Assembly (NCBI RefSeq): GCF_024611995.1
Contig: NZ_CP102510.1
Location: forward strand, 1-64,000
Length of the DNA stretch: 64,000 nt
Source of the DNA: Streptomyces sp. NBC_00162
Lineage (GTDB): Bacteria; Actinomycetota; Actinomycetes; Streptomycetales; Streptomycetaceae
Reading direction: 5' to 3'
Every line of letters starts with the position of its first letter. The first letter of the stretch is position 1. Made by a program: the position numbers and the translations under genes. The notes under the pieces were generated by a model. The model had not been told where the DNA came from, did not search any database, and saw nothing but the letters and a program-made list of their open reading frames with translations. Positions 43,302 to 52,667 of the stretch are shown here, one piece after another.

Positions 43302-44270
43302 TCAGAGGCCGGACGGAACTTCCCGGGCCCGTTCGGACAGGAGTGTGAAACGGCGTACGAGTTCGTCCTGTTCGCGGCCGATGGCGTCGATGCGGGCCCG
43401 GAGGCGGGCGATTTCCCCGCCCAGGTCCAGCGCGGCCGCGTCGGCGCCCGCGGCGGCCGGGGGCGGTCCGGCGGAGTCCAGCCCCGGCTCCCGGAGCAGG
43501 ATGGACTCCATCCGGTCCCGCAGGGCCGGCCCGGGCCCGATGCCGATCTCGCTCATCAGCCGCTGCCGGGCCCGCTCGTACACGCCCAGGGCTTCGGACC
43601 GGCGGCCGCACCGGTACAGGGCGAGCATCAGCAGGTCGTAGAAGCGCTCCCGGGTGGGATGGGCCGCCGTGAGCCGTTCCAGTTCCCCGGTGACCTCGGC
43701 GTGCCGCGCGCCGCGCAGCTTCGCCTCGTAGCACGTCTCCAGGGCGGCCAGCCGGCTCTGCTCCAGCCGCTCCGCCTCCCGTGCGCAGATCTGGCCCCGT
43801 CCGCTGCCTTCCAGCGCGGGGCCGCGCCACAGCGCCAGGGCCCGGTCCAGCAGGTCGGCGGCGTGCGCGGGATCGGCCACGACCGCCGCCCGGCCCTGCG
43901 CGGAGAGCCGGGTGAAGCGCTGGGCGTCCGTACGGGCGGAGCCGAGCCGCAGCAGGTAGCCGAGGGGGTGCGTGGTGATCAGGGCCTGGCCCGGATCGCC
44001 CTCGCCGGCGGGCGCCAGCAGCCGGCGCAGCCGGGCCACATGGGCCTGCAGCGCGTTGGCCGCGCCCGCGGGCGGGCGGTCACCCCACAGTTCGTCGATG
44101 AGCCGCTCGGCGGAGAGCACCTCCCCGGCCCGTACGACCAGGGCCGCGAGCAGGGCGCGCTGCTTGGCGCCGGACGGCGTGATCCGGGTGCCCGACCGGT
44201 GGTCGTGCACCTCGACGGGGCCCAGGACGCGGAAGTCCAGGCCGTCGCTCCGACTTACGTCCCATTCCAT
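43302..44270 (-). CDS. SARP-family transcriptional activator 2
   Basis: A 322-residue SARP read leftward against its neighbours. Seen: the DNA-binding winged helix (LDFRVLGPVEVHDHRSGTRI, KQRALLAALVVRAGEVLSAE, LIDELWGDRPPAGAANALQA) and the BTAD domain (ALALWRGPALEG, ALGVYERARQRLMSEIGIGP). The last ~35 residues form a coiled-coil-like extension (IARLRARIDAIGREQDELVR) not seen in the other two. ATG 44270. It shares a divergent 244-base region with SARP 3. Confidence 0.88.
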   Translation of the reverse strand: MEWDVSRSDGLDFRVLGPVEVHDHRSGTRITPSGAKQRALLAALVVRAGEVLSAERLIDELWGDRPPAGAANALQAHVARLRRLLAPAGEGDPGQALITTHPLGYLLRLGSARTDAQRFTRLSAQGRAAVVADPAHAADLLDRALALWRGPALEGSGRGQICAREAERLEQSRLAALETCYEAKLRGARHAEVTGELERLTAAHPTRERFYDLLMLALYRCGRRSEALGVYERARQRLMSEIGIGPGPALRDRMESILLREPGLDSAGPPPAAAGADAAALDLGGEIARLRARIDAIGREQDELVRRFTLLSERAREVPSGL

Positions 44271-44514
44271 CGGTCACTCCTCCCAGCGATCCGGTGGGAA
44301 TCGCGGAAAGACCTGTACGGCCGGTCGTTGAATTACGTTCCGGCAGTCATCCCGCAAGGGAATCTAACAGTTTGACTGAAGTGCGCAAACGTCGAAGTTC
44401 GAGGTGTGCTCGACAGGCGCTCAAGAAATTGAGGGGTGTTGCCCTGGGTCCCGCTACTGTGCCTCAGTCGAAGGCTTGAAATCGATGGGAACTCGACGAC
44501 GTGCGGAGGAAACC

Positions 44515-45336
44515 GTGAAGATTCAGGTTCTGGGTCCGTTGAGTGCCGAAGTCAACGGGGGCTCGATTGTTCCGACGGCCGGCAAGCCGCGCCAGATTCT
44601 GGCGCTGCTCGCGCTCTACCCGGGGCGGGTGATGCCCGTACCGACCCTGATGGAGGAGGTGTGGGGCACCGACCTGCCCCAGAGCGCGCTCACCACCCTG
44701 CAGACCTACATATTGCAGCTGCGCAGGAGGCTCGGCACCGCCATGGGGCCGGGCGACCCGGGCGGCGCCAAGGAGGTCCTCGCCACGCGGCACGGCGGGT
44801 ACCTGCTCCAGATCGCCCCGGAGAGCGTGGACGTCCACGAGTACGAGCGACTGGTGGCCGACGGGCAGAGCGCCTTCGAGGAGGGCGACGACGAGCGCAC
44901 CGCCACCAAGCTGCGGCAGGCGCTGGCACTCTGGCAGGGTCCGGCGCTGGTCGACGTACGCGTGGGACCGATCCTCGAGATCGAGGTCATGCGCCTCGAG
45001 GAGAGCCGGCTGGTCACCGTCGAGCGGCGCATCGACGTGGACCTGCGGCTGGGCCGGCACACCGAGCTCATCGCCGAGCTCTCCGAGCTGATCGCCCGGC
45101 ACCCGCAGCACGAGGGCCTGCACTCGCAGGCGATGGTGGCGCTCTACCGCTCCGGCCGTCAGGCCACCGCGCTCGACGTCTACCGCCGCCTTCGGATGCG
45201 CCTCATCGAGGACCTCGGGGTGGAACCCTCCCCGCAGCTCCAGCGCCTGCACCAGGCGATGCTGACGGTGGATCCGGCACTCGACGTGCCGGCCGGCCCG
45301 CGCCGGGGATCCACCTTCGACCTGTACGCGGCCTGA
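44515..45336 (+). CDS. SARP-family transcriptional activator 3
   Basis: A 273-residue SARP, closest in this window to SARP 1: KIQVLGPLSAEVNGGSIVPT, KPRQILALLALYPGRVMPVP, TLMEEVWGTDLPQSALTTLQ, BTAD ALALWQGPALVDVR and ALDVYRRLRMRLIEDLGVEP. Start GTG 44515 follows gcggaggaa. A strong terminator (45359-45393) follows its stop. Probably a second-level activator of the biosynthetic units downstream. Confidence 0.9.
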   Translation: MKIQVLGPLSAEVNGGSIVPTAGKPRQILALLALYPGRVMPVPTLMEEVWGTDLPQSALTTLQTYILQLRRRLGTAMGPGDPGGAKEVLATRHGGYLLQIAPESVDVHEYERLVADGQSAFEEGDDERTATKLRQALALWQGPALVDVRVGPILEIEVMRLEESRLVTVERRIDVDLRLGRHTELIAELSELIARHPQHEGLHSQAMVALYRSGRQATALDVYRRLRMRLIEDLGVEPSPQLQRLHQAMLTVDPALDVPAGPRRGSTFDLYAA

Positions 45337-45358
45337 GATGCGACACGGGAACGCAGGA

Positions 45359-45393
45359 ACCGCGGACCGGGGCCGAAAGCCCCGGTCCGCGGT
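45359..45393. terminator. SARP 3 terminator hairpin
   Basis: Perfect 15-bp stem: accgcggaccggggc (45359-45373) and its complement (45379-45393) around the loop cgaaa, just after SARP 3. Confidence 0.85.
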
Positions 45394-45418
45394 GGCGTGA
45401 CCCGGATCCGGGGAGGGC

Positions 45419-45436
45419 TCGAGCCGGCCTCGAGTC
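45419..45436. promoter_or_regulatory. SARP-box pair upstream of thioesterase unit
   Basis: TCGAGCC (45419-45425) and TCGAGTC (45430-45436) are direct heptamers with 11-bp period, about 50 bp upstream of the thioesterase start at 45484. This is the spacing of known SARP sites. Confidence 0.6.
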
Positions 45437-45483
45437 GGGCTGCGCAGGGTGGGGTGGATATGGCGGGCGAGGAAGGACGGGGC

Positions 45484-46215
45484 ATGGCACGGGAACAGGA
45501 CGTGCGGCTGGTGTGCTTCGCGCACGCGGGAGCCGGGACCTCGGCCTTCCACCGCTGGAGCGATCTGCTCGGCCCCGGAGTGACCCCAGAGCCCCAGCTG
45601 CTGCCGGGCCGTGACGGGCGGCGCCGCGAGGCGCGGGTGACCACCCGCGAGGCGCTCCTCGACGACCTGCGCGACCTGTTCAAGGAGCAGCCGCCCGGAC
45701 CGTACGTCCTGTACGGGCACAGCCTCGGCGGGCTGATCGCCTACACGCTCACCCGCGCGCTGGACGACGCCGGACTGCCGCTGCCCGAGCTGCTGGTGAT
45801 AGGCGCCGTGCCGCCGCCCGACGTGTTCGCGGGGGCGGCCTTCGCCGCCGACGCCCCCGACGACGAACTGATGCGCATCCTCGAGAGCTTCGACGGCGTG
45901 CCCGCCGGAATCGATCCCGGCGTGTGGCACCGCTTCGTCTTCCCCGTGCTCCGCGACGACCTGCGGCTGGCCGCCTCGCTGCGCGCCGCCGCCCTCGACC
46001 CGGTCGCCGGCGGTCCGGTGCCCGTCCCGTTGCTGGCCGTCGCCGGCAGCGAGGACCCGGTGGGACCCCCCGACGTGCTCCGGGGCTGGAGCGAGTGGAC
46101 GACCGGGCGCTTCGAGTCCCGCACGGTGCCCGGCGGACACTTCTTCGTCCGCGACGGCGAACTGCCGAGACTCCTCGGGCAGGTCTGCCGGACGGTGGGG
46201 CGGTCCGGGCGTTGA
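45484..46215 (+). CDS. Type II thioesterase 1
   Basis: A 243-residue alpha/beta-hydrolase of the editing (type II) thioesterase class. Seen: LVCFAHAGAGTSAFHRWSDL, YGHSLGGLIAY (GHSLG nucleophile elbow), and the His region TVPGGHFFVRD. It probably frees carrier proteins of misacylated or stalled units. ATG 45484 is chosen for its strong gaggaagg site; ATG 45460 is an in-frame alternative. The stop overlaps the TTG start of the ketosynthase gene at 46212. Confidence 0.87.
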   Translation: MAREQDVRLVCFAHAGAGTSAFHRWSDLLGPGVTPEPQLLPGRDGRRREARVTTREALLDDLRDLFKEQPPGPYVLYGHSLGGLIAYTLTRALDDAGLPLPELLVIGAVPPPDVFAGAAFAADAPDDELMRILESFDGVPAGIDPGVWHRFVFPVLRDDLRLAASLRAAALDPVAGGPVPVPLLAVAGSEDPVGPPDVLRGWSEWTTGRFESRTVPGGHFFVRDGELPRLLGQVCRTVGRSGR

Positions 46216-47468
46216 AACGCGTGGTCATCACCGGTATCGGGGTGGTCGCCCCGGGCGGTGGCGGCACCAAGGGCTTCTGGTCGATGCTGACCTCCGGGCG
46301 CTCCGCCACCCGCGCGGTCACCTCCTTCGACGCCCGGCCGCTGCGCTCGCGCGTCGCCGCCGAGATCGACTTCGACCCCCGGGAGCACGGGCTGAGCGCC
46401 GGGCAGGCCATGGACCTCGCCCGCGTGACGCAGTTCGCGCTGGCCGGGGCCCGCGAGGCGCTCGCCGACAGCGGGGCGGCTCCGACGCTCGACCCGCTGC
46501 GCACCGGGGTCGCCCTGGGCAGCGCGCTCGGCTGCGCCGCCGAGCTGAGCCTGGAGTACGCCGTGGCCAGCCACGTCGGCGCCCGCTGGCTGGTCGACCA
46601 CACCCGGGCGGTGCCCCACCTGTACGACTACTTCGTACCCGGCTCGCTGGCCGCCGAAGTGGCCCGGGACGCGGGGGCGCAGGGCCCCGTCTCGTTCGTC
46701 GCCGGAGGCTGTACGGCCGGCCTGGACTCGCTCGGCCACGGAGCCGAGCTGATCCGCGAGGGCAGCGCGGACGTCGTGCTCGCCGGGGCCGCCGAGGCCC
46801 CGATCTCCCCGGCCGTCATGGCCTGTTGCGACATCGTCCGGATCACCTCGCGGCGCAACGCGGAGCCTTCGAGCGCCGCGCGGCCCTTCGACCGGACCCG
46901 TGACGGGTTCGTGCTCGGCGAGGGCGCGGGCGTCCTGGTCCTGGAGGAGCGGGAGCGGGCCCGCCGCCGCGGCGCCCGCATCTACGCGGAGCTCTCCGGC
47001 TACGCGAGCCGGGCAGCCGCCCAGCACATGACGGGGCTCAGCCCGGACGGCACGGAGCTGGCCGCGGCCATCGGTGCCGCGCTGGAGGAGGCCCGCCTGG
47101 ACGCGTCCGCCGTCGAGTACGTCAGCGCGCACGGCTCGGGCACCCGGCAGAGCGACCGGCACGAGACCGCGGCCATCAAGCGCGCGCTCGGCCGGCACGC
47201 CCGCAACGTGCCCGTCAGCGCGATCGCCTCGATGACCGGATATCCCCTCGGCGCGGTCGGTGCCTTCCAGGCCGCCGCCGGGGCCCTGGCGATCGAGTAC
47301 GGAACGGTGCCGCCCACCGCACACCTGCGGGTGCCCGACCCGGAGTGCGATCTCGATTTCGTCCCCGGGACCGCCCGTCACCAGCACACGAGCGCGGTGC
47401 TGGCCCTAGGCAGCGGATTCGGCGGGTTCCAGAGCGCGCTCGTGCTGACCCGGCCGGAGACCGACTGA
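46212..47468 (+). CDS. Type II PKS ketosynthase alpha-like, altered active site
   Basis: A 418-residue KS closely like minimal-PKS KS-alpha (VSAHGSGTRQSDRHETAAIK, PECDLDFVPG, VLALGSGFGGFQSALVL). Catalytic Cys is kept (GGCTAGLDS, Cys167) and one His (H307 in AHGSGT). The lysine of the usual SIKSM is Ala339, and the second His (GHSLGA) is Tyr344 in MTGYPLGAVG. No chain-length factor gene accompanies it in this window. It may perform acyl transfer, condensation without decarboxylation, or another role. Start TTG 46212 (MKRVVITGIG) overlaps the thioesterase stop. Confidence 0.87.
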   Translation: MKRVVITGIGVVAPGGGGTKGFWSMLTSGRSATRAVTSFDARPLRSRVAAEIDFDPREHGLSAGQAMDLARVTQFALAGAREALADSGAAPTLDPLRTGVALGSALGCAAELSLEYAVASHVGARWLVDHTRAVPHLYDYFVPGSLAAEVARDAGAQGPVSFVAGGCTAGLDSLGHGAELIREGSADVVLAGAAEAPISPAVMACCDIVRITSRRNAEPSSAARPFDRTRDGFVLGEGAGVLVLEERERARRRGARIYAELSGYASRAAAQHMTGLSPDGTELAAAIGAALEEARLDASAVEYVSAHGSGTRQSDRHETAAIKRALGRHARNVPVSAIASMTGYPLGAVGAFQAAAGALAIEYGTVPPTAHLRVPDPECDLDFVPGTARHQHTSAVLALGSGFGGFQSALVLTRPETD

Positions 47469-47509
47469 CCGGACCGGCCGGACCGACCCGCGAGAGAGGG
47501 ACACCTCCC

Positions 47510-48790
47510 ATGGACCACCCCGATCCGTGCCCCGCCACCGGCGCCGAGACCGAGACCGACGTGTGCGTCGTCGGCGCCGGGCCCGCCGGGCTGGCACTGA
47601 CCCTCATGCTGCTGCGCTCCGGCGTCCGCGTGACGCTCATCGAGCGTTCCACCGCCCTGCGGCGGGAGTTTCACGGCGAGATCCTCCAGCCGGGCGGCCA
47701 GCGCATCCTCGACGAGCTCGGCGTCCTCGGACCGGCGCGGTCCCGCGGTTCGCTCGCCCTGACCGGCTTCCAGGTGCTGGACCGCGACCGGGTGCTTCTC
47801 GACATCGACTACGGGCGGCTGCCCGCCCCGTACGACCACCTGCTGGCCCTCCCGCAGCCGCACCTGCTGGCCGGACTCCTGGACGCCTGCCGGGAGCTGC
47901 CCGGCTTCACGCACCTGGAGGGCCACCGCGTGTCGGCCCTGCTGGAGAAGCGGCCCGGCAGCCCGTGCACCGGGGTCGTCGCCAGGGGCCCCGACCGGGC
48001 GCCCGTCACCGTACGCGCCCTGGCCGTGGTCGGCGCGGACGGACGGTTCTCCAAGACCCGGGCGCTGGCCGGGATCGGGGCCGGGCGCTCGGACTCCTTC
48101 GCCCACGACGTGGTGTGGTTCTCGCTGCACGCGCCCGGCCGGGCCACCGGGAAGGTCAGGGTGCACCGGGCCGGCGGCAGCGCTGTCCTGGTCCAGGACA
48201 GCCATCCCGACCGGCTGCGGATCGGCTGGACCCTGCCGCACGGCGGATGGAGCCGGCCGGGCCGCGGGATCGAGGACATCCGGCGCGAACTGGCGGGGGT
48301 GCTGCCGCAGTTCGCGGACCTGCTGCACGAGCAGCTCACCTCGCTCAACCAGCTCACCCTGCTCGACGTCTTCGCCTCGCACGCCGAGGAGTGGACGCGC
48401 GACGGCCTCGTCCTGATCGGGGACAGTGCGCACACGCACGGCCCGATCGGCGCCCAGGGCATCAACCTCGCGCTCCAGGACGCCGCCGCCCTGCATCCCG
48501 TGCTCGTGGAGGCGCTGGGCCGGGGTGCGGTCACGGGGGCGGGCCTGGAACCGTACGCCCGGCGCCGGGCGGCCGCGGCCGCGGCGGTCCACCGGATGCA
48601 GCGGATGCAGGCGCGCGCGATGTTCGGGGCGGACGGGGCGTTCGCCCGGTTCGCGCTGGCCCGCACCGCCGGGATCGTCACGCGCACCCCCATAGGGGGG
48701 AAGATCACGCGCAAGGTCGCGTACGGGACCGATCCGGTGGCCGTGCGCACCGATCTGTTCACCGCGGCGGCGGCGCACCGGCCGGGCTGA
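47510..48790 (+). CDS. FAD-dependent monooxygenase
   Basis: A 426-residue flavin monooxygenase. Seen: CVVGAGPAGLALTLMLLRSG (FAD fold), AVVGADGRFSKTRALAG and LVLIGDSAHTHGPIGAQGIN (GD motif). It probably hydroxylates or oxidises the polyketide intermediate, as a tailoring enzyme. ATG 47510 follows gagagaggg. Downstream, the convergent condensation-domain gene ends 40 bases away in a GGCCGG-rich spacer. Confidence 0.86.
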   Translation: MDHPDPCPATGAETETDVCVVGAGPAGLALTLMLLRSGVRVTLIERSTALRREFHGEILQPGGQRILDELGVLGPARSRGSLALTGFQVLDRDRVLLDIDYGRLPAPYDHLLALPQPHLLAGLLDACRELPGFTHLEGHRVSALLEKRPGSPCTGVVARGPDRAPVTVRALAVVGADGRFSKTRALAGIGAGRSDSFAHDVVWFSLHAPGRATGKVRVHRAGGSAVLVQDSHPDRLRIGWTLPHGGWSRPGRGIEDIRRELAGVLPQFADLLHEQLTSLNQLTLLDVFASHAEEWTRDGLVLIGDSAHTHGPIGAQGINLALQDAAALHPVLVEALGRGAVTGAGLEPYARRRAAAAAAVHRMQRMQARAMFGADGAFARFALARTAGIVTRTPIGGKITRKVAYGTDPVAVRTDLFTAAAAHRPG

Positions 48791-48829
48791 CCGGGCCGGC
48801 CGGGCCGGCCGGGGCTGCCGCGAGGCCCG

Positions 48830-50245
48830 TCAGCGGAAGCGGGCCTTCGGGTGGTCGGCGACATCGCCGAGCAGCCCGAAGTAGTCGGCGCGCAGCTGCC
48901 GGATGCGGGCCTCGGAGAACACGGACGCGTCGTACGTGAACACGCAGTGCGCGGCGCGCTCGTCGTGCCGCAGCATCAGGGTCAGCGGCCGGGCCGCCGG
49001 GGCGGGAGCGGAGGTGAACGGCTCGGCGCGCAGCCGGCCGCCCCAGGAGGCCGCGCCCCGCCGGGGCCCGTCGGCGGCCGGGCCGGCGCCGAACTGCACC
49101 TCGCCCAGCTGCTCCACCAGCCGCGGCCGGCGCAGCTGCGCGGCGACCGGCTCCAGCGGCACCTCGTGGTGCGCGAAGTCCCATGCGCTGGTGTGCCGGA
49201 CCCGGTCGACGACCTCGCCGAAGGCGGGCGCGCCGGTCAGGTCGGTCCGCAGCGCCACCGCGTGGGACAGCGGGCCCAGCATGCGCTGCTCCCCGCCCCG
49301 CGCGCGCTCGGGGACGGGCCCGCGGACAGTGATGTCCCGCTGGCCCGACCAGCAGGCCAGCAGCAGCTGGAAGGCGGCCAGGCCCACCACCTGCACGCCG
49401 GCCCGGTGCCGGCGCGCGGCCTCCGAGATCTTGGCGGACAGCTCCTGCGGCAGCGGGAACGACAGGGCCCGCCCGGCGCCCGGGGTGCGCCCGGGCGCAC
49501 CCGGCGCGCTCAGGTCCCAGGGCAGGACGGCCGGTTCGGCGCCGTTGAGCCGTTGCAGCCAGTACTCGGTGCTCTCGTCGACGCGTCCCTGCGCCGCGCG
49601 CTGCAGCTGCCAGGCGGCGAGGTCGGCGTACTGGGCGGCCGGACGGTCCGCCGGCACGCCGCGGTAGGCGGCAGCGAGTTCCGCGACGAGCCCGCCGAGC
49701 GCGGCGGCGTCGGCGATCAGCTCGTGCAGGACGAAGACGGCCACGTGGTCGCCCGGGCCCTGGCGCAGCAGCCGCAGCCGGGCCAGCGGTTCGCGCGCCG
49801 GGTCGAACGCCTGCTCCCGCTCCGCCGCGACGGCCGCGGGCACCTGCGACGGCCGGACCTCCGCCAGCGAGATGGGCACGGTCGGACCGGCCTGCGCCGC
49901 GACGACCTGGGTGAGCCGGCCCTCGTGCACGAGGTAGCGGCTGCGCAGGATCTCGTGCCGGCCGGCGACGGCTTGCCAGGCGGCCGCCAGGGCGCGGGTG
50001 TCCAGGTGTCCCGTCAGCCGGAGCGCCGCCGTCACCACCGGCGGGCGGGCCCGGTGCGGGAGTCCGGCCCAGAGCGCCTCCTGGCTCGGTGAGGCCGCGA
50101 AGTACAAGGGGCCGGGACCGGCCGGACGGGGCAGCCGCGCGACGGCGTCCGGCTCCGGCTCGGGTCTGGGTCTGTGCTCGGGATCGGGGTCCGCGACCAG
50201 CGCGGCCGGGGTCCCGGCTTCGTCCATGAGTACCGTCGTCACCAT
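48830..50245 (-). CDS. Free-standing condensation-domain protein 1
   Basis: A 471-residue protein with an NRPS-condensation (CAT-like) fold: ALAAAWQAVAGRHEILRSRY, FVLHELIADAAALGGLVAEL, AVFVLHE, GLAAFQLLLACWSGQRDITV. The canonical HHxxxDG motif is LHELIADA (L173, H174, D179), keeping the second His and the Asp but not the first His or Gly. It has no adenylation or carrier domain. It may join acyl and amine/alcohol partners. ATG 50245. Divergent from the acyl-AMP ligase. Confidence 0.75.
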   Translation of the reverse strand: MVTTVLMDEAGTPAALVADPDPEHRPRPEPEPDAVARLPRPAGPGPLYFAASPSQEALWAGLPHRARPPVVTAALRLTGHLDTRALAAAWQAVAGRHEILRSRYLVHEGRLTQVVAAQAGPTVPISLAEVRPSQVPAAVAAEREQAFDPAREPLARLRLLRQGPGDHVAVFVLHELIADAAALGGLVAELAAAYRGVPADRPAAQYADLAAWQLQRAAQGRVDESTEYWLQRLNGAEPAVLPWDLSAPGAPGRTPGAGRALSFPLPQELSAKISEAARRHRAGVQVVGLAAFQLLLACWSGQRDITVRGPVPERARGGEQRMLGPLSHAVALRTDLTGAPAFGEVVDRVRHTSAWDFAHHEVPLEPVAAQLRRPRLVEQLGEVQFGAGPAADGPRRGAASWGGRLRAEPFTSAPAPAARPLTLMLRHDERAAHCVFTYDASVFSEARIRQLRADYFGLLGDVADHPKARFR

Positions 50246-50473
50246 CGGTTCAACGCCTCCTCGGCGATCAGCGCCGTGGGGCTCGCCGGCTTCCGGCCCG
50301 GCGGGCCGGGCGCGGTACCCCCGGCGGAAGTCCGGGTAGTGCGAGGTCACGCGAACGATAGGCACGGCCGTGGGCACCGGCCCGATTCCTCGAGCGCCCG
50401 TCCATCGCACGCGTGGCGGTCGTCGATTCCGGCCACCGCGCGACAACCATCGCGACGTGTCCTGTGGCCCGGC

Positions 50474-50502
50474 TTGAGTGCGCTTCGAAGCTCCTTCGAG
50501 CA
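50474..50502. promoter_or_regulatory. SARP-box triplet upstream of the acyl-AMP ligase
   Basis: TTGAGTG (50474-50480), TCGAAGC (50485-50491) and TCGAGCA (50496-50502) are direct heptamers at exact 11-bp spacing, in the 380-base divergent gap between the condensation-domain protein and the ligase. The rest of the gap shows no gene. Confidence 0.6.
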
Positions 50503-50625
50503 CGAATGCCGACGGTGGTACCCGACACCCGCAGGAGCCGCCCGCCGGCCCGCCCCCCGGCCCACCGCAAGCCGCCCGGCCCCCGGACCGCCCGACCGTC
50601 AGCCGCCCGACCAGTGAGGACAGCC

Positions 50626-52239
50626 GTGCCGCGATTCACGTATCCCGAACTCCCGCTGGACACCCTGCTGCGCCGGGCCGCCGTCCGCGACCCCGGCGGC
50701 TGCGCCATCGCGGCGGGCGCCGACACGGTCACCTTCGCCGAGCTCGACGACCGGGCCGACCGGTACGCGAGCTACCTGGAGCACCGGCTCGGCCGCCGGG
50801 GTGCCCGCGTGGGCGTCGCCAACGTCCTGGACGCGGACTTCGCCGCCGCCTACTACGGCACCGTCCGCAGCGGCAACACGGTCGTCCTGGTCAACCCGCT
50901 GATCAAGGAGGCGGGGCTGGTCCACGTCTGCGCCACGGCCCGGGTGGAGGTGGCCCTGGTCCCGACGGCGACGGCCGAACTGCTCGTCAAGGCGCGCGAG
51001 CAGCTGCCCGCCCTTGCCGAGATCGTCGTGACCGACGCGCCCGACGGGGTGGTGCCCGCGGACACCCTGCCGCTGGCCGTCGTCCTGGACCGGGCGCCCG
51101 CCGTCGGGCACGGCCCCGCCGGACTCGGCGCGGGCAGCGCCGACCTGTCCGCCGACGCCTGCATCCAGTTCACGACGGGCACCACGGGCCTGCCCCGCGG
51201 AGTCCGCCTCAGCCACCGCAATCTGGTGGCCAACGCCGCCCAGACCGCCGGTGCGCACGGCCTCGGCAGCGACAGCGTGACCCTGAACCACCTGCCGCTC
51301 TACCACGTCATGCACCTCAACTCGGCGATCTACGCGGGAGCCCGCCAGGTGCTGTGCTCCGACCCGGCCCCGACGGCCGCGCTCGAGCTGGCCGCCCGCA
51401 GCGGAGCCACGCACTTCTACGGGCTTCCGGCCCGCCTGCACCAGCTCGCCGCCGCCGTCCGCCTCGGCGAGGAGGACGGCGCCGGCCGGGCCGCCCCGCC
51501 CGCCGGGCTGCGGCTGAAGGCAGTCCTGTCCGGCGGCACGGGGCTGGCCCCCGCCGCCACCCGGCAGCTCCAGGACTGGCTGGGCGTCCCCGTCGTCCAG
51601 GGCTACGGGATGGCCGAACTCTCCCCGCTCGCCCACAGCCAGGACCCCGAGCACCCCCTGACCGGCTCGGTCGGTGCCCCCGTGGCGGGCACCCGGTGCC
51701 GGATCGTCGACCTCGCCTCCCGGGAGCCGGTCGACGTGTACAGCACCGGCGAGGTCCAGATCCGCGGACCGCAGGTGATGACCGGATACCTCGGCGACGA
51801 GGGCCAGGGGCACCTGGACGCCGAGGGCTGGTTCTCCACCGGCGACGTCGGCTACGTCACCCCGGACAACGTGCTCTTCCTCGTGGACCGGATCGGCGAC
51901 GTCTTCAAGTACGACAACGAACTCGTCTCCCCGACCGCCGTCGAGCGGATCCTCGCCGAGGACCCGCGCGTCGCCGACTGTGTGGTCGTGGGCTGGCCCG
52001 ACCCCGTCCACGGGGCCCTGGTGTGGGCGGGGATCGTGCTGCGCGAACCGACCGCCCCGGGACTGCTCGACCTCGTCGACTCGATCGTGGTGCGGGCCAA
52101 CGAGCGGCTCGCGCCGTTCGAGCAGATCCGCCGCGTCGAGGTCGTCGACTCCGTTCCGCGCACGCCCGTCGGCAAGCCGGAGCGCCGCGGTCTGCGCCGA
52201 ACCCTCCACGAACGGGCGGCCGCCGAGGCCGCCGCCTGA
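50626..52239 (+). CDS. Acyl-AMP/acyl-CoA ligase
   Basis: A 537-residue adenylate-forming enzyme. Seen: A3 CIQFTTGTTGLPRGVRLSHR, A5 VVQGYGMAELSP, A7 WFSTGDVGYVTPDN, A8-region DRIGDVFKYDNELVSPTAVE, and the A10 lysine in TPVGKPERRG. It should activate a carboxylic acid as AMP/CoA ester, for starter loading or tailoring of the polyketide. GTG 50626 with agtgagga upstream is preferred over GTG 50614. The two small monooxygenase genes follow at 49 and 65 bases. Confidence 0.85.
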   Translation: MPRFTYPELPLDTLLRRAAVRDPGGCAIAAGADTVTFAELDDRADRYASYLEHRLGRRGARVGVANVLDADFAAAYYGTVRSGNTVVLVNPLIKEAGLVHVCATARVEVALVPTATAELLVKAREQLPALAEIVVTDAPDGVVPADTLPLAVVLDRAPAVGHGPAGLGAGSADLSADACIQFTTGTTGLPRGVRLSHRNLVANAAQTAGAHGLGSDSVTLNHLPLYHVMHLNSAIYAGARQVLCSDPAPTAALELAARSGATHFYGLPARLHQLAAAVRLGEEDGAGRAAPPAGLRLKAVLSGGTGLAPAATRQLQDWLGVPVVQGYGMAELSPLAHSQDPEHPLTGSVGAPVAGTRCRIVDLASREPVDVYSTGEVQIRGPQVMTGYLGDEGQGHLDAEGWFSTGDVGYVTPDNVLFLVDRIGDVFKYDNELVSPTAVERILAEDPRVADCVVVGWPDPVHGALVWAGIVLREPTAPGLLDLVDSIVVRANERLAPFEQIRRVEVVDSVPRTPVGKPERRGLRRTLHERAAAEAAA

Positions 52240-52287
52240 TCCCCGAACCGTCCACCGTCTTCGTTCCCCCCGATTTGAGGAGAGACC

Positions 52288-52602
52288 ATGACCACCTTCA
52301 TCAACAAGCTGACCGTGCAGGGCGACGTCAACGAGTTCCTGGCCGCCAAGGAGCCGATCACGGCCTTCATGAGCTCGCAGCCCGGCCACATCGGCAACCG
52401 CACCCTGCGCAACCTGAACGAGCCCGGCGTCTTCGTCGAGGTAGCCCACTGGGACGACCAGGCCGCCCACCAGGCCGCCGTGGGCAGCGAGGAGTTCCGC
52501 GCCCTCGTCGCCCCGCTCGCCGCGCTCGCCAAGCCCGAGCCGGGCCTCTACGAGGTGGTCGAGGCGGGCGCCCGCCTGCAGGAGGACGGCACCTACGCCT
52601 GA
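52288..52602 (+). CDS. Small monooxygenase/ABM-type protein 1
   Basis: A 104-residue ferredoxin-like fold protein of the antibiotic-biosynthesis-monooxygenase (ABM) type. Seen: NKLTVQGDVNEFLAAKEPIT, NRTLRNLNEPGVFVEVAHWD, the GSEEFRALV helix and LYEVVEAGA. Such cofactor-free enzymes act on quinone-type intermediates of aromatic polyketides. ATG 52288 follows gatttgaggaga. The adjacent gene is a near copy of the same length, evidence of tandem duplication. Confidence 0.75.
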   Translation: MTTFINKLTVQGDVNEFLAAKEPITAFMSSQPGHIGNRTLRNLNEPGVFVEVAHWDDQAAHQAAVGSEEFRALVAPLAALAKPEPGLYEVVEAGARLQEDGTYA

Positions 52603-52667
52603 TCCCGGACCGTCCCCGCTTTTTTCCACCCCCACCGCTGCCACCCCGATTTGAGGAGAAACCCATC

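Noticed and set aside
46212-47468. This gene as a chain-length factor
   Set aside because: It keeps the active-site Cys167 in GGCTAGLDS and the KS-alpha-specific HGSGTRQSDRHE block; CLFs lack the Cys.
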